The position numbers and the translations under genes are program-made. The notes beneath the pieces are model-generated. The model did no database searches. It was not told where the DNA came from and saw only the letters and a program-made list of their open reading frames with translations. Shown piece by piece: positions 15,302-22,764 of a stretch of 24,208 bases of DNA. Source of the DNA: Bacillota bacterium. Lineage in GTDB: Bacteria; Bacillota; Clostridia; Acetivibrionales; DTU013. The stretch covers positions 1-24,208 of the forward strand of contig JAEZLF010000301.1 in the NCBI GenBank assembly GCA_023435925.1. Direction: 5' to 3'. Within the stretch, counting starts at the first letter, position 1; every line of letters starts with the position of its first letter.

Positions 15302-15353
15302 TAACGGGAATATCCAGGCCCCGGCAGCAGTGTCAGACAAAGCATTGAAGAAG

Positions 15354-15407
15354 CAGGAACAGCAGGAACAACAGGAACAACAGGAATAACAGGAATAACA
15401 GGAAGGG
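15354..15407 (+). repeat. 9-bp tandem repeat between ntpK and ntpE
   Basis: Six consecutive 9-base units of the form CAGGAANNN: CAGGAACAG, CAGGAACAA twice, CAGGAATAA twice, CAGGAAGGG. The same CAGGAACAG occurs again at 15462-15470 inside the first codons of ntpE. The gap frame is open from 15305 to 15433 but has no ATG, GTG or TTG with an SD, so I do not call a gene. Confidence 0.9.
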
Positions 15408-15412
15408 CAATA

Positions 15413-15431
15413 ACAAGAACAGCGTTCTTGT
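15413..15431 (+). other. Hairpin upstream of ntpE
   Basis: 8-bp perfect stem ACAAGAAC (15413-15420) / GTTCTTGT (15424-15431) with a three-base loop AGC, no T run. It lies just before the AAGGAG of ntpE, so it is more likely an RNA-processing or stability element than a terminator. Confidence 0.6.
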
Positions 15432-15457
15432 AAAGGTTAACAAAAGGAGCAATCCAA

Positions 15458-16063
15458 ATGACAGGAACAGAAAAGATTAAAACAAAAATCCTCGAGGACG
15501 CCGCGGCTACGGCTGCTGCTCTTGAAGAGCAGGCAAAGCAGGAGGCTGCCGCGATATTGGCGGAAGCTTCTGAAACTGCCCGGAAGAAAAATGAAGAAAT
15601 CATCAGCAAAGCGGAAGCCGAAGGAACAGAGGTATATCGGCGCATGATGGCTGTTGCCGGTCTGGATGGGCGGAAGGAACTCCTGAGAGCTAAGCAGGAT
15701 ATGGTGGATACGGCATTCCGCAAAGCAATGGATGAAGTAATCCAACTGCCGGATATGGAATACCAGAAGCTCATTGAAAAAATGATAACCAGTGCCGCTC
15801 TGAATGGCGATGGTGAAATACTAATGTCAGAAGCGGATATTCGCCGTATGGACACCCAATTCCTGAGCAACATCCGTAATCAGCTTGATAGTATTGGGAA
15901 AACAGGACGGTTGACACTGTCAACAGAAGGGATAACCACAAAAGGTGGATTTATACTTCGGTATGGGGATATGGAGATCAATAGCACCTTCGAGATCCTG
16001 TTCGGCATACTTCGCCCGCAATTGGAGCAGGAAGTGGTTAAGCTTCTGTTTGTTCATGAATGA
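15458..16063 (+). CDS. ntpE: V-type ATPase subunit E (peripheral stalk)
   Basis: Stalk subunit that pairs with the small G/H-type subunit and contacts the catalytic head. In 201 residues, the N-terminal half (about 5-100) is an alanine- and glutamate-rich coiled coil (AAATAAALEEQAKQEAAAI), and the C-terminal half is a compact alpha/beta domain ending in GGFILRYGDMEINSTFEIL, a conserved feature of the family. Start ATG 15458 has AAGGAG about ten bases upstream. Its first codons contain the same CAGGAACAG as the upstream tandem repeat. Confidence 0.93.
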   Translation: MTGTEKIKTKILEDAAATAAALEEQAKQEAAAILAEASETARKKNEEIISKAEAEGTEVYRRMMAVAGLDGRKELLRAKQDMVDTAFRKAMDEVIQLPDMEYQKLIEKMITSAALNGDGEILMSEADIRRMDTQFLSNIRNQLDSIGKTGRLTLSTEGITTKGGFILRYGDMEINSTFEILFGILRPQLEQEVVKLLFVHE

Positions 16064-16098
16064 AATATGTGGCAGAAACTGAATGTTGAGGGAACACG

Positions 16099-17109
16099 AT
16101 GTTAAGAATAAATGGAGACGATTATGCATATGCTGCTTCACGAATAAGAGCAGTAGAAATAAAATTGTTGGACAGCAGTCGCTTAGAAAGGATGCTGGAA
16201 GCAGCTTCTGCAGAAGAAGCGTATAAAGTATTGACGGAGGCTGAATATGGCTTTGGCGGCGGCAGTGCTGAGCGTGCTTCTTCATTTGAAGAGCTTCTGG
16301 CTGAGGAACTGAATAAGTGCTATATGCTGCTTTCTGAAATAGCACCGCAAATTGAGCTGATCAGGGCTTTCCAGCGACGTCATGATTATTTTAACGTAAA
16401 GGTTCTTTTAAAAGCAGAGTTTTTGGGACAGGAAGCACCGCCTATTCTCGTGAACACCGGCACGATAGATACAGATGAGTTGAAGCGCATCATCAGAGAA
16501 AGGGAATATGCTGTATTGGAGCCTGTTATGGTGCAGGCTGTTGAGGAGATTTATGATACATTTGCAAGGATCAGGGATCCGCAAATTGTAGATTTATTGC
16601 TGGATAAAGCATCCTATCAACAGCTTTCGTCAGACTTAAAGGGAATCGATAGTCCGTTTCTTCATGATTTGGCGGATATCATGGTTGATATCACCAATAT
16701 AAAGATGTTTATCCGTGCCAGATCAATAAATAAGGCGTGGGATTTCCTTAAAAAGCTGCTTTTGGAAGGTGGTACGATCGCTGAAAAGGTCTATTTTGAA
16801 AATAGTGATAAGTCAATAGACGGATTTATTGCAGATTTACACGATAGTAAATATTATGATGTCGTTCAAAAAGGGTGGGAGCTTTTTAAGGCGAGAACGA
16901 ATATTTCAGGACTCGAGAGACTTCTGGACGACTACATCATGGAATATGTCCGCCGCGCAAAAATGGTCGTTATGGGTGTTGAACCGCTGATTGCCTATCT
17001 TTTTGCGAAGGAAGCGGAAATCAGAAATGTCAGGATCATTATGACAGGGAAAATCAACAAGCTGCCTGCCGATTTGATCCGGGAAAGGTTGCGTTCAGTC
17101 TATGTATAA
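16099..17109 (+). CDS. ntpC: V-type ATPase subunit C (d-type, central-stalk socket)
   Basis: Socket that joins the central stalk (D/F) to the K ring. The 336 residues are mostly helical; the family is recognised from the N-terminal YAYAASRIRAVEIKLLD, the RRHDYFNVKVLLKAEFLG segment and the C-terminal AKEAEIRNVRIIMTGKINKL, which is the most conserved part. Start ATG 16099 follows a GAGGG. The final eight bases overlap the start of the subunit F gene. Confidence 0.95.
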   Translation: MLRINGDDYAYAASRIRAVEIKLLDSSRLERMLEAASAEEAYKVLTEAEYGFGGGSAERASSFEELLAEELNKCYMLLSEIAPQIELIRAFQRRHDYFNVKVLLKAEFLGQEAPPILVNTGTIDTDELKRIIREREYAVLEPVMVQAVEEIYDTFARIRDPQIVDLLLDKASYQQLSSDLKGIDSPFLHDLADIMVDITNIKMFIRARSINKAWDFLKKLLLEGGTIAEKVYFENSDKSIDGFIADLHDSKYYDVVQKGWELFKARTNISGLERLLDDYIMEYVRRAKMVVMGVEPLIAYLFAKEAEIRNVRIIMTGKINKLPADLIRERLRSVYV

Positions 17110-17422
17110 AATCGGTGTTATTGGGGAAAAGGATGCTGTATTGGGTTTTAAAGCTCTGGGCTTTTCTGTTTTTTCTGTGGAAAGCAGGGATCAGGCAGCT
17201 AAGACATTAACCGAATTAGCAAAGGATGACTATGCCGTTATTTATATCACAGAGCAAACAGCGGCCGGCATTGAACATGAAATTAATCAGTACCGGGAAG
17301 AACGCTTACCGGCTGTTATTCCGATTCCCGGTGTTCAGGGAAGTCTGGGAATTGGTATGCAAGGCGTTAAGAGGTGCGTCGAAAAGGCTGTCGGCGCAGA
17401 TATTCTTTTCCGGGATGAATAA
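17102..17422 (+). CDS. ntpG: V-type ATPase subunit F (central stalk)
   Basis: Small Rossmann-like regulatory subunit bound to the D shaft. The 106 residues show the typical MYKIGVIGEKDAVLGFKALG start, YAVIYITEQTA in the middle and the IPIPGVQGSLGIG turn. It overlaps the 3' end of ntpC by eight bases and is separated from the next gene by 2 to 29 bases depending on the subunit A start. The symbol follows E. hirae, where ntpG encodes the F-equivalent; databases often label it ntpF or atpF. Confidence 0.93.
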   Translation: MYKIGVIGEKDAVLGFKALGFSVFSVESRDQAAKTLTELAKDDYAVIYITEQTAAGIEHEINQYREERLPAVIPIPGVQGSLGIGMQGVKRCVEKAVGADILFRDE

Positions 17423-17451
17423 ATGTGGATACTGAAAGTGAGGGATATAGT

Positions 17452-19221
17452 TTGAGCCAAGGAAAAATAGTCAAGGTATCAGGCCCGCTGGTAATCGCTG
17501 AGGGTATGCGGGATGCCAATATGTATGACGTGGTTCGGGTCAGTGAACACCAGCTCATCGGAGAAATATTGGAAATCCATGGCGACCGCGCATCCATACA
17601 GGTGTATGAAGAAACATCGGGCTTAGGACCCGGTAGTCCGGTGGTATCCACTGAGGCACCACTTAGTGTTGAACTGGGACCGGGACTATTGGAGAACATA
17701 TTTGACGGAATTCAGCGCCCTCTTGAAACTATGCGGGAGGTGGCAGGAAGCAACATTACCCGAGGAATAAACATACCTGCTCTGGACCGTAATAAAAAAT
17801 GGGCATTTAAGCCTGTTACTGCTGCAGGAGACAAGGTCACTGCCGGAGATATTATCGGAATTGTCCAGGAAAATAATATTTTTGAACACCGTATCATGGT
17901 GCCTTTTGGAATAGAGGGAACGATAGAAAAAATTCTGGAAGGTGAATTTACCGTAGAGGAAACGGTAGCAAGGGTGAAGGAATCCGACGGCTCAGTCAAA
18001 GAATTGACCATGATGCAGAAATGGCCTGTACGAAAAGAAAGGCCGTATAAGGAAAAGCTTTCACCGGATGAACCGATGATTACCGGGCAGAGAATTCTGG
18101 ATACGCTGTTCCCGATTGCAAAGGGCGGTGTGGCAGCGATACCGGGACCTTTCGGAAGCGGTAAAACAGTTGTTCAGCACCAGTTGGCCAAGTGGGCCGA
18201 TGCCGATCTGGTTGTTTACATCGGCTGTGGTGAACGCGGAAATGAAATGACGGATGTTCTGATGGAATTCCCGGAGCTGAAGGATCCAAAAACCGGTGAG
18301 TCCATTATGAAGAGAACGGTTTTGATTGCAAATACCTCCGATATGCCGGTTGCGGCGCGTGAGGCTTCGATTTATACAGGTATTACCATAGCAGAATACT
18401 TCCGTGATATGGGCTATTCGGTGGCGCTGCTGGCGGATTCAACCTCCCGGTGGGCGGAAGCGCTCCGTGAAATGTCAGGCCGTTTGGAAGAAATGCCTGG
18501 TGAAGAAGGTTATCCCGCCTATCTTTCCTCCCGTCTGGCTCAATTTTATGAGCGGGCAGGAAAGGTCATTGCGATTGGTTCTGAAGGCCGTCAAGGTGCG
18601 CTGTCTGCGATAGGCGCTGTTTCACCTCCGGGCGGAGATATATCGGAACCGGTCACTCAGGCAACACTGCGTATTGTTAAGGTGTTCTGGGGTCTCGATT
18701 CCAACCTGGCATACCGCCGCCATTTCCCGGCTATTAATTGGCTGACCAGCTATTCACTCTACGTAGATCGGATGAAGGACTGGTACAGTGAGAAGATCTC
18801 CAGGGATTTTAACCGTTACCGTTCTGAAGTCATGAAGATACTGCAGGAAGAGTCAGAACTAGAAGAAATTGTAAGGCTGGTCGGCGTGGATGCTTTATCG
18901 CCCAGAGACAGGGTAACACTGGAGGTCGCTCGCTCTATCCGTGAGGACTATCTCCATCAGAATGCATACCATGAAACGGACACTTATTCTACACCGAAAA
19001 AGCAGTTCAGAATGCTGAAGCTGTTGCTTACCTACTACTATATGGGTCAAGAAGCTGTGAAAAAAGGTGTGGATCTGAAAGAGCTCTTCAGTCTGCCGGT
19101 AAGGGAAAAGATCGGCCGTGCCAAGTATATTCCCGAAGAAAGAGTAGATGAGGAATTCAGCGCCATTGAAAGTGAATTGGCTACCCAGATGGATGGGCTG
19201 TTTACAAAGGAGGGTGAATAA
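17452..19221 (+). CDS. ntpA: V-type ATPase catalytic subunit A
   Basis: Catalytic nucleotide-binding subunit of the A3B3 head. Motifs: SQGKIVKVSGPLVIAEGM at the N-terminus, the non-homologous region insertion of about 90 residues characteristic of A subunits, P-loop GPFGSGKT at 232-239 with Lys238, the GERGNEM catalytic-glutamate loop, and ALLADSTSRWAEALRE. Start: TTG 17452 has GAGGG seven bases upstream, and the protein then begins exactly like other A subunits and puts the P-loop lysine at 238, the same number as I recall for E. hirae NtpA. The in-frame GTG at 17425 adds nine residues and lacks a clear SD. 589 residues, normal length. ntpB begins two bases after the stop. Confidence 0.97.
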   Translation: MSQGKIVKVSGPLVIAEGMRDANMYDVVRVSEHQLIGEILEIHGDRASIQVYEETSGLGPGSPVVSTEAPLSVELGPGLLENIFDGIQRPLETMREVAGSNITRGINIPALDRNKKWAFKPVTAAGDKVTAGDIIGIVQENNIFEHRIMVPFGIEGTIEKILEGEFTVEETVARVKESDGSVKELTMMQKWPVRKERPYKEKLSPDEPMITGQRILDTLFPIAKGGVAAIPGPFGSGKTVVQHQLAKWADADLVVYIGCGERGNEMTDVLMEFPELKDPKTGESIMKRTVLIANTSDMPVAAREASIYTGITIAEYFRDMGYSVALLADSTSRWAEALREMSGRLEEMPGEEGYPAYLSSRLAQFYERAGKVIAIGSEGRQGALSAIGAVSPPGGDISEPVTQATLRIVKVFWGLDSNLAYRRHFPAINWLTSYSLYVDRMKDWYSEKISRDFNRYRSEVMKILQEESELEEIVRLVGVDALSPRDRVTLEVARSIREDYLHQNAYHETDTYSTPKKQFRMLKLLLTYYYMGQEAVKKGVDLKELFSLPVREKIGRAKYIPEERVDEEFSAIESELATQMDGLFTKEGE

Positions 19222-19223
19222 GC

Positions 19224-20600
19224 ATGTTAAAGGAATATCGCTCCATAGCTGAAGTTGCCGGACCTTTGATGCTTGTACAGGGGGTCGAAGGCGTTACCTA
19301 TAATGAACTGGGAGAAATTGAGCTGGCCAACGGTGAGATTCGCCGCTGCAAGGTTTTGGAAGTTGACGGAACCAATGCGGTGGTTCAGTTGTTCGAGAAT
19401 GCGGTTGGCATTAATTTATCAAACAGCAAGGTCCGCTTTTTGGGACGCGGGCTCGAGATGCCTGTGTCAATGGACATGCTGGGCCGTGTATTTGACGGAC
19501 TTGGAAACCCAAAGGACGGCGGCCCTGATATCATACCCGATTCCAGAATGGATATCAACGGATTACCGATGAATCCAGCTGCCCGGGATTACCCTTCGGA
19601 GTTTATTCAAACCGGTGTTTCTGCCATTGATGGCCTTAACACACTGGTTCGGGGACAGAAGCTGCCTATTTTCTCCGCATCGGGTTTGCCCCATGCTCAG
19701 CTTGCGGCACAAATTGCACGTCAGGCTAAGGTTCTCGGTGCTGACAGTAAATTTGCCGTGGTATTTGGTGCGGTGGGTATTACCTTTGAAGAAGCAGACT
19801 TTTTTATCAGTGACTTTAAAAGAACCGGTGCGATTGACAGGGCGGTACTTTTCATGAATCTGGCGAATGACCCGGCTGTTGAGCGTATCGCTACGCCTCG
19901 TATGGCTTTGTCGGCTGCGGAATATCTGGCATTTGAAAAGGATATGCATGTACTGGTTATCATAACGGATATCACCAACTATGCAGAAGCACTCCGCGAG
20001 GTTTCTGCCGCCCGTAAGGAAGTACCGGGGCGTCGTGGTTATCCGGGGTACCTGTATACGGACCTTGCTACGCTGTATGAGCGTGCCGGGAGAAAGAAGG
20101 GCAAGGAAGGCAGTATTACATTTATACCGATTTTGACAATGCCTGAGGAGGATAAAACACATCCGATCCCTGACCTTACCGGATATATTACTGAAGGCCA
20201 GATCATACTGAGCCGTGAGCTTTATAAAAAAGGCGTGATTCCTCCCATCGACGTTCTTCCGTCTCTTTCCCGTCTGAAAGACAAGGGAATAGGAAAAGAA
20301 AAGACCCGTGAAGATCATGCCAATACAATGAACCAGCTTTTTGCCGCTTATGCGAGAGGCAAGGAAGCGAAGGAACTGGCAGTCATACTGGGTGATGCGG
20401 CATTAACGGACATCGATAAGCTATATGCCAAGTTTGCCGACAGCTTCGAAGCAGAATATGTCTCACAGGGCTTTGATATGGATAGAACCGTTATCGAAAC
20501 ACTGGATCTGGGCTGGAAGCTGCTGTCTATTCTGCCGGCGGGAGAACTGAAGCGTATCGACCAGAAACTGATTGACAAATATCTGCCTAAAAAGGGCTGA
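19224..20600 (+). CDS. ntpB: V-type ATPase non-catalytic subunit B
   Basis: Regulatory nucleotide-site subunit alternating with A in the head. The 458 residues contain SIAEVAGPLMLVQGV, the MLGRVFDGLGNPKDGG stretch, SASGLPHAQLAAQIARQA in the place of the P-loop (no GKT, as expected for B), and REVSAARKEVPGRRGYPGY. Start ATG 19224 has GGAGGG overlapping the end of ntpA. Length and motifs are complete; nothing unusual. Confidence 0.97.
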   Translation: MLKEYRSIAEVAGPLMLVQGVEGVTYNELGEIELANGEIRRCKVLEVDGTNAVVQLFENAVGINLSNSKVRFLGRGLEMPVSMDMLGRVFDGLGNPKDGGPDIIPDSRMDINGLPMNPAARDYPSEFIQTGVSAIDGLNTLVRGQKLPIFSASGLPHAQLAAQIARQAKVLGADSKFAVVFGAVGITFEEADFFISDFKRTGAIDRAVLFMNLANDPAVERIATPRMALSAAEYLAFEKDMHVLVIITDITNYAEALREVSAARKEVPGRRGYPGYLYTDLATLYERAGRKKGKEGSITFIPILTMPEEDKTHPIPDLTGYITEGQIILSRELYKKGVIPPIDVLPSLSRLKDKGIGKEKTREDHANTMNQLFAAYARGKEAKELAVILGDAALTDIDKLYAKFADSFEAEYVSQGFDMDRTVIETLDLGWKLLSILPAGELKRIDQKLIDKYLPKKG

Positions 20601-20654
20601 GGATACCCTGAAAAGCAGTTGTAATTGGGTGATTTTTGGGGGAGGAGATAGGAT

Positions 20655-21317
20655 ATGGCCCGATTAAATGTGAGCCCGACCCGTATGGTCCTAACCGGAT
20701 TGAAGAAGAGATTGAAGACCGCACAGAGAGGGCACAAGCTGTTAAAAGATAAACGGGATGAATTGATGAAACGGTTCTTGGACATCGTCCGGGAAAATAA
20801 GCTGCTGCGTGAAGAGGTTGAGGAAAAGCTTAATATTGTGCATTCCCGCTTTGTTATGGCAAGGGCTGTGATGAATTCGGAGCTTCTGGAGGAAGCGCTG
20901 ATGTTCCCGAAGCAGCATGTGGAGCTGAGCACGTCAACCCGCAACATTATGAGTGTGGATGTACCTGTATTGGAGTTCACATCGGAAGCCGGCGGTGAAG
21001 GAGATATTTATCCGTATGGATTTGCTAATACTTCCGGTGAATTGGACGGAGCGATCGCAACGCTGTCGGACATGACCTCGGAGCTTTTAAAGCTTGCAGA
21101 GCTGGAGAAAACAGCGCAGCTTCTGGCAGACGAGATTGAGAAGACACGCCGTCGTGTTAACGCATTGGAGTACGTTTTGATACCGAATTTGCAGGAAACC
21201 ATCAAGTACATTGTCATGAAGCTCGATGAGAATGAACGCGGTAATCTCACACGGCTGATGAAGGTCAAGGATATGGTTTTAAAGAATGCACACCAGTTTA
21301 AGGAAAAGACAACATAA
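20655..21317 (+). CDS. ntpD: V-type ATPase subunit D (rotor shaft)
   Basis: Central rotor shaft inserted in the A3B3 head. The 220 residues form two long helices, one at each end: N-terminal RLNVSPTRMVLTGLKKRLKT, a family signature, and C-terminal RRRVNALEYVLIPNLQETIKYI, the other signature. Start ATG 20655 follows GGGGGAGGAG. It is the last gene of the operon; the nearest strong terminator is about 260 bases downstream at 21578-21616. Confidence 0.96.
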   Translation: MARLNVSPTRMVLTGLKKRLKTAQRGHKLLKDKRDELMKRFLDIVRENKLLREEVEEKLNIVHSRFVMARAVMNSELLEEALMFPKQHVELSTSTRNIMSVDVPVLEFTSEAGGEGDIYPYGFANTSGELDGAIATLSDMTSELLKLAELEKTAQLLADEIEKTRRRVNALEYVLIPNLQETIKYIVMKLDENERGNLTRLMKVKDMVLKNAHQFKEKTT

Positions 21318-21577
21318 GGGTTTTAAGCTTTTGAAGTTTAAGGGTCTATGGTTTTGTAAGCTTCGATAGACTTCTATATGTTTCTATTTTTTATTAGCTT
21401 TAGTCGTTAGGCAATTGAACGGGACTTAACCGATTTAATAAGTCAATTCGCATCGCTCAGGGAGTCAGGTGGAAACTGAAATCCACCTGACCAGGGAAGC
21501 TAACTAATTTGGACATCATTTATTGCCGACCTGTAGAGTTAGCGTCTTCTGAAGACGTAGGTAAAAATAATTAGAGG
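21318..21577 (+). other. Structured region downstream of ntpD, possible 3' UTR or small RNA
   Basis: No gene. Several stable dyads occur in order: a perfect 10-bp hairpin GTCAGGTGGA (21464-21473) / TCCACCTGAC (21482-21491) without T run; GCTAAC (21499-21504) / GTTAGC (21538-21543); and CGTCTT (21543-21548) / AAGACG (21552-21557) with a CTG loop, flanked by ACCT / AGGT. The chain ends in the terminator at 21578. A weak promoter-like TTGAAC occurs near 21415. I tested it by eye against T-box, SAM, purine, c-di-GMP, THF and lysine riboswitch cores and saw no match. Confidence 0.45.
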
Positions 21578-21616
21578 AAGTGGTACTCTTAAAATGAATG
21601 AGGGTACCACTTTTTT
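21578..21616 (+). terminator. Strong terminator downstream of the V-ATPase operon
   Basis: 11-bp stem AAGTGGTACTC (21578-21588) / GGGTACCACTT (21602-21612), one G-T pair, with TTTTTT at 21611-21616. A second copy of GGGTACCAC at 21638-21646 could compete for the left arm. Confidence 0.88.
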
Positions 21617-21703
21617 ATTGAGAACGCAAGGTTCACGGGGTACCACAATAGTTTTATGCTGTGAGCTTTGATTTCGTTAATGTGCCCTACCTTAGTATGA
21701 CAT

Positions 21704-21891
21704 TTTTTCGCTCAGTCTGAGCAAAATTTCAAGTTTGGGGCACAATAAAGTGTGAAAGTGGCACAATAATGGCATATACTCTAAGATTATGTAATCTTAT
21801 CAGGCCAAAAATCTACATAATAGCTAAATAACTGCCCCAAAGTTGAAATTTTGCACAGTGGCACCCTATTCTGTGCAGTAATGGCATATAC
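21704..21891. repeat. Dyad- and direct-repeat-dense AT-rich element, unclassified
   Basis: Overlapping symmetries in under 190 bases: palindrome GCTCAG-T-CTGAGC (21710-21722); a 22-bp inverted repeat with one mismatch, 21721-21742 against 21833-21854, extendable to 26 bp; direct repeat GGCACAATAA at 21739 and 21760, 21 bases apart; AGTGGCAC at 21757 and 21857, exactly 100 apart; TAATGGCATATAC at 21767 and 21879; perfect palindrome TAAGATTA-TG-TAATCTTA (21782-21799); and TGCACAG (21852-21858) / CTGTGCA (21871-21877). No ORF is included. It could be a MITE-like element, an operator cluster or a structured RNA. Confidence 0.7.
21759..21774 (+). promoter_or_regulatory. Sigma-54-like promoter candidate
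   Basis: TGGCAC (21759-21764), five bases, TGGCA (21770-21774), compared with the consensus TGGCAC-N5-TTGCA: one mismatch, with the invariant GG and GC correctly spaced. The palindrome at 21782-21799 covers the expected transcription start. No sigma-54 activator gene is in the window. Confidence 0.35.
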
Positions 21892-21935
21892 ATGCAGAAA
21901 TGCGCTTTGCAATTAAGGTTACAATTTATATTAAG

Positions 21936-21964
21936 TTGCATTAATGGGTTTTATTTGGTAACAT
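21936..21964 (+). promoter_or_regulatory. Candidate vegetative promoter for the RibD/DHFR-family gene
   Basis: TTGCAT (21936-21941), 17 bases, TAACAT (21959-21964). Each hexamer has two mismatches to consensus. The surrounding 60 bases (21901-21960) are only 17/60 G+C, unlike the gene they precede. Confidence 0.3.
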
Positions 21965-22063
21965 TAGACAAAATAGCATACAATATAGCAGATTTTATAT
22001 TTTTCATGATATTATACAGCGTAATAGTTGGTAAGTATGAATTAAGGTAGAGGTGATGATTGG

Positions 22064-22615
22064 ATGAGACGTGTTCGATATCAGGTTGCATGTAGCTTGG
22101 ATGGCTATATCGCAGGACCGAAGGATGAGTTTGATTGGATTACGCCAGAGCCTTCATTTGACTTTGAGGCATTGTATGCAGAATTCGATACATTACTAAT
22201 GGGTCGGCGCACGTTCGAGATTGTACATGCAACGGGAGAGAGCTTTCGGGGAAAGCAGGTGATTGTCGCTTCGCGGTCGCTTCGGCCGACGGATTATCCT
22301 GACGTCGAGATTGTGAAAGAAGGTCTTGAAGCGCGGGTTCGAGAGCTTCGTGCGCAACCTGGTCGAGACATCTGGCTCTACGGCGGAGGTAGTCTCTTCT
22401 CCCAGCTTCTTGCATGGCATCTGGTTGATACTGTCGAACCGGCGGTGATGCCGATTCTTCTGGGGGGTGGGGTGCAGTTGCTCTCTCCACATGGAGTACG
22501 TCAATATTTAACTCTCGTCGGTCACCGTGCCTATCCCAGTGGGATGCTTCTCCTCGAATACAAGGTGATACAGACGGCGGAGGGCACAAATGAAGTAGCT
22601 GAAGGGAAGGAATAA
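22064..22615 (+). CDS. RibD C-terminal / dihydrofolate-reductase-family protein, probably acquired
   Basis: Small NADPH-dependent reductase-fold protein of the RibD_C family (YwjB/YyaP-like); the substrate is unknown, and these proteins are not proven dihydrofolate reductases. In 183 residues: start RRVRYQVACSLDGYIAG (the family's opening beta strand and SLDGYIA), LLMGRRTFE at about 44-52, VIVASRSL, and WLYGGGSLFSQLL at about 104-116, the nucleotide-binding glycine run. Start ATG 22064 has AGGTGAT six bases upstream. Composition differs sharply from neighbours: 33/60, 35/60 and 37/60 G+C in three sampled 60-base rows (22261, 22321, 22441) against 17/60 just upstream and 25/60 in hprK. With repeats on both sides and its own terminator, this looks like a single-gene insertion between the V-ATPase operon and hprK. 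Confidence 0.88.
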   Translation: MRRVRYQVACSLDGYIAGPKDEFDWITPEPSFDFEALYAEFDTLLMGRRTFEIVHATGESFRGKQVIVASRSLRPTDYPDVEIVKEGLEARVRELRAQPGRDIWLYGGGSLFSQLLAWHLVDTVEPAVMPILLGGGVQLLSPHGVRQYLTLVGHRAYPSGMLLLEYKVIQTAEGTNEVAEGKE

Positions 22616-22662
22616 GGGAGTTGTTTTGAGAATTCTGTGCTGTGGAACTCCTACATTAATGT

Positions 22663-22694
22663 CCCTCCGGGAATGACTCCCGCAGGGCTTTTTT
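22663..22694 (+). terminator. Rho-independent terminator after the RibD/DHFR-family gene
   Basis: Stem CCCTCCGGGA (22663-22672) / TCCCGCAGGG (22678-22687) with a single C-C mismatch, loop ATGAC, followed by CTTTTTT. Confidence 0.88.
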
Positions 22695-22717
22695 ATTGGA
22701 ACCATTGGCAATCCAGC

Positions 22718-22764
22718 GGGACGGGGGGACAGGGGCGGGGACAGGGGGACAGGTACCTTGTCCC
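22718..22764 (+). repeat. G-run / REP-like palindromic repeat (GGGGACAGG...TTGTCCC type)
   Basis: Five G runs of three to six with loops of one to three bases (22718-22749: GGG, GGGGGG, GGGG, GGGG, GGGGG), ending in a palindrome GGGACA (22745-22750) / TGTCCC (22759-22764) around GGTACCT. Motifs of this kind (GGGGACAGGTACC...GTCCCC) recur in many bacterial genomes and are associated with REP-associated Y1 transposases; no such transposase gene is in the window. The G-rich strand also satisfies the intramolecular G-quadruplex pattern. Confidence 0.7.

Noticed and set aside
15163..15873. 236-residue minus-strand open frame with a Pro-Val repeat (VIPVVPVVPAVP)
   Set aside because: It is the reverse reading of ntpK, the 9-bp tandem repeat and ntpE; the Pro-Val pattern is produced by the repeat.
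19563..20318. 251-residue minus-strand open frame
   Set aside because: Antisense to ntpB, which is complete and highly conserved.
21318..21660. T-box or known metabolite riboswitch
   Set aside because: GTGGTAC resembles part of a T-box antiterminator, but the conserved AGGGTGGNACCGCG and specifier loop are missing, no biosynthetic or tRNA synthetase gene follows, and other riboswitch cores were not seen.
21594..21671. 25-codon ATG frame starting in the terminator loop
   Set aside because: Start is inside the terminator hairpin, there is no SD, and the sequence has no recognisable features.
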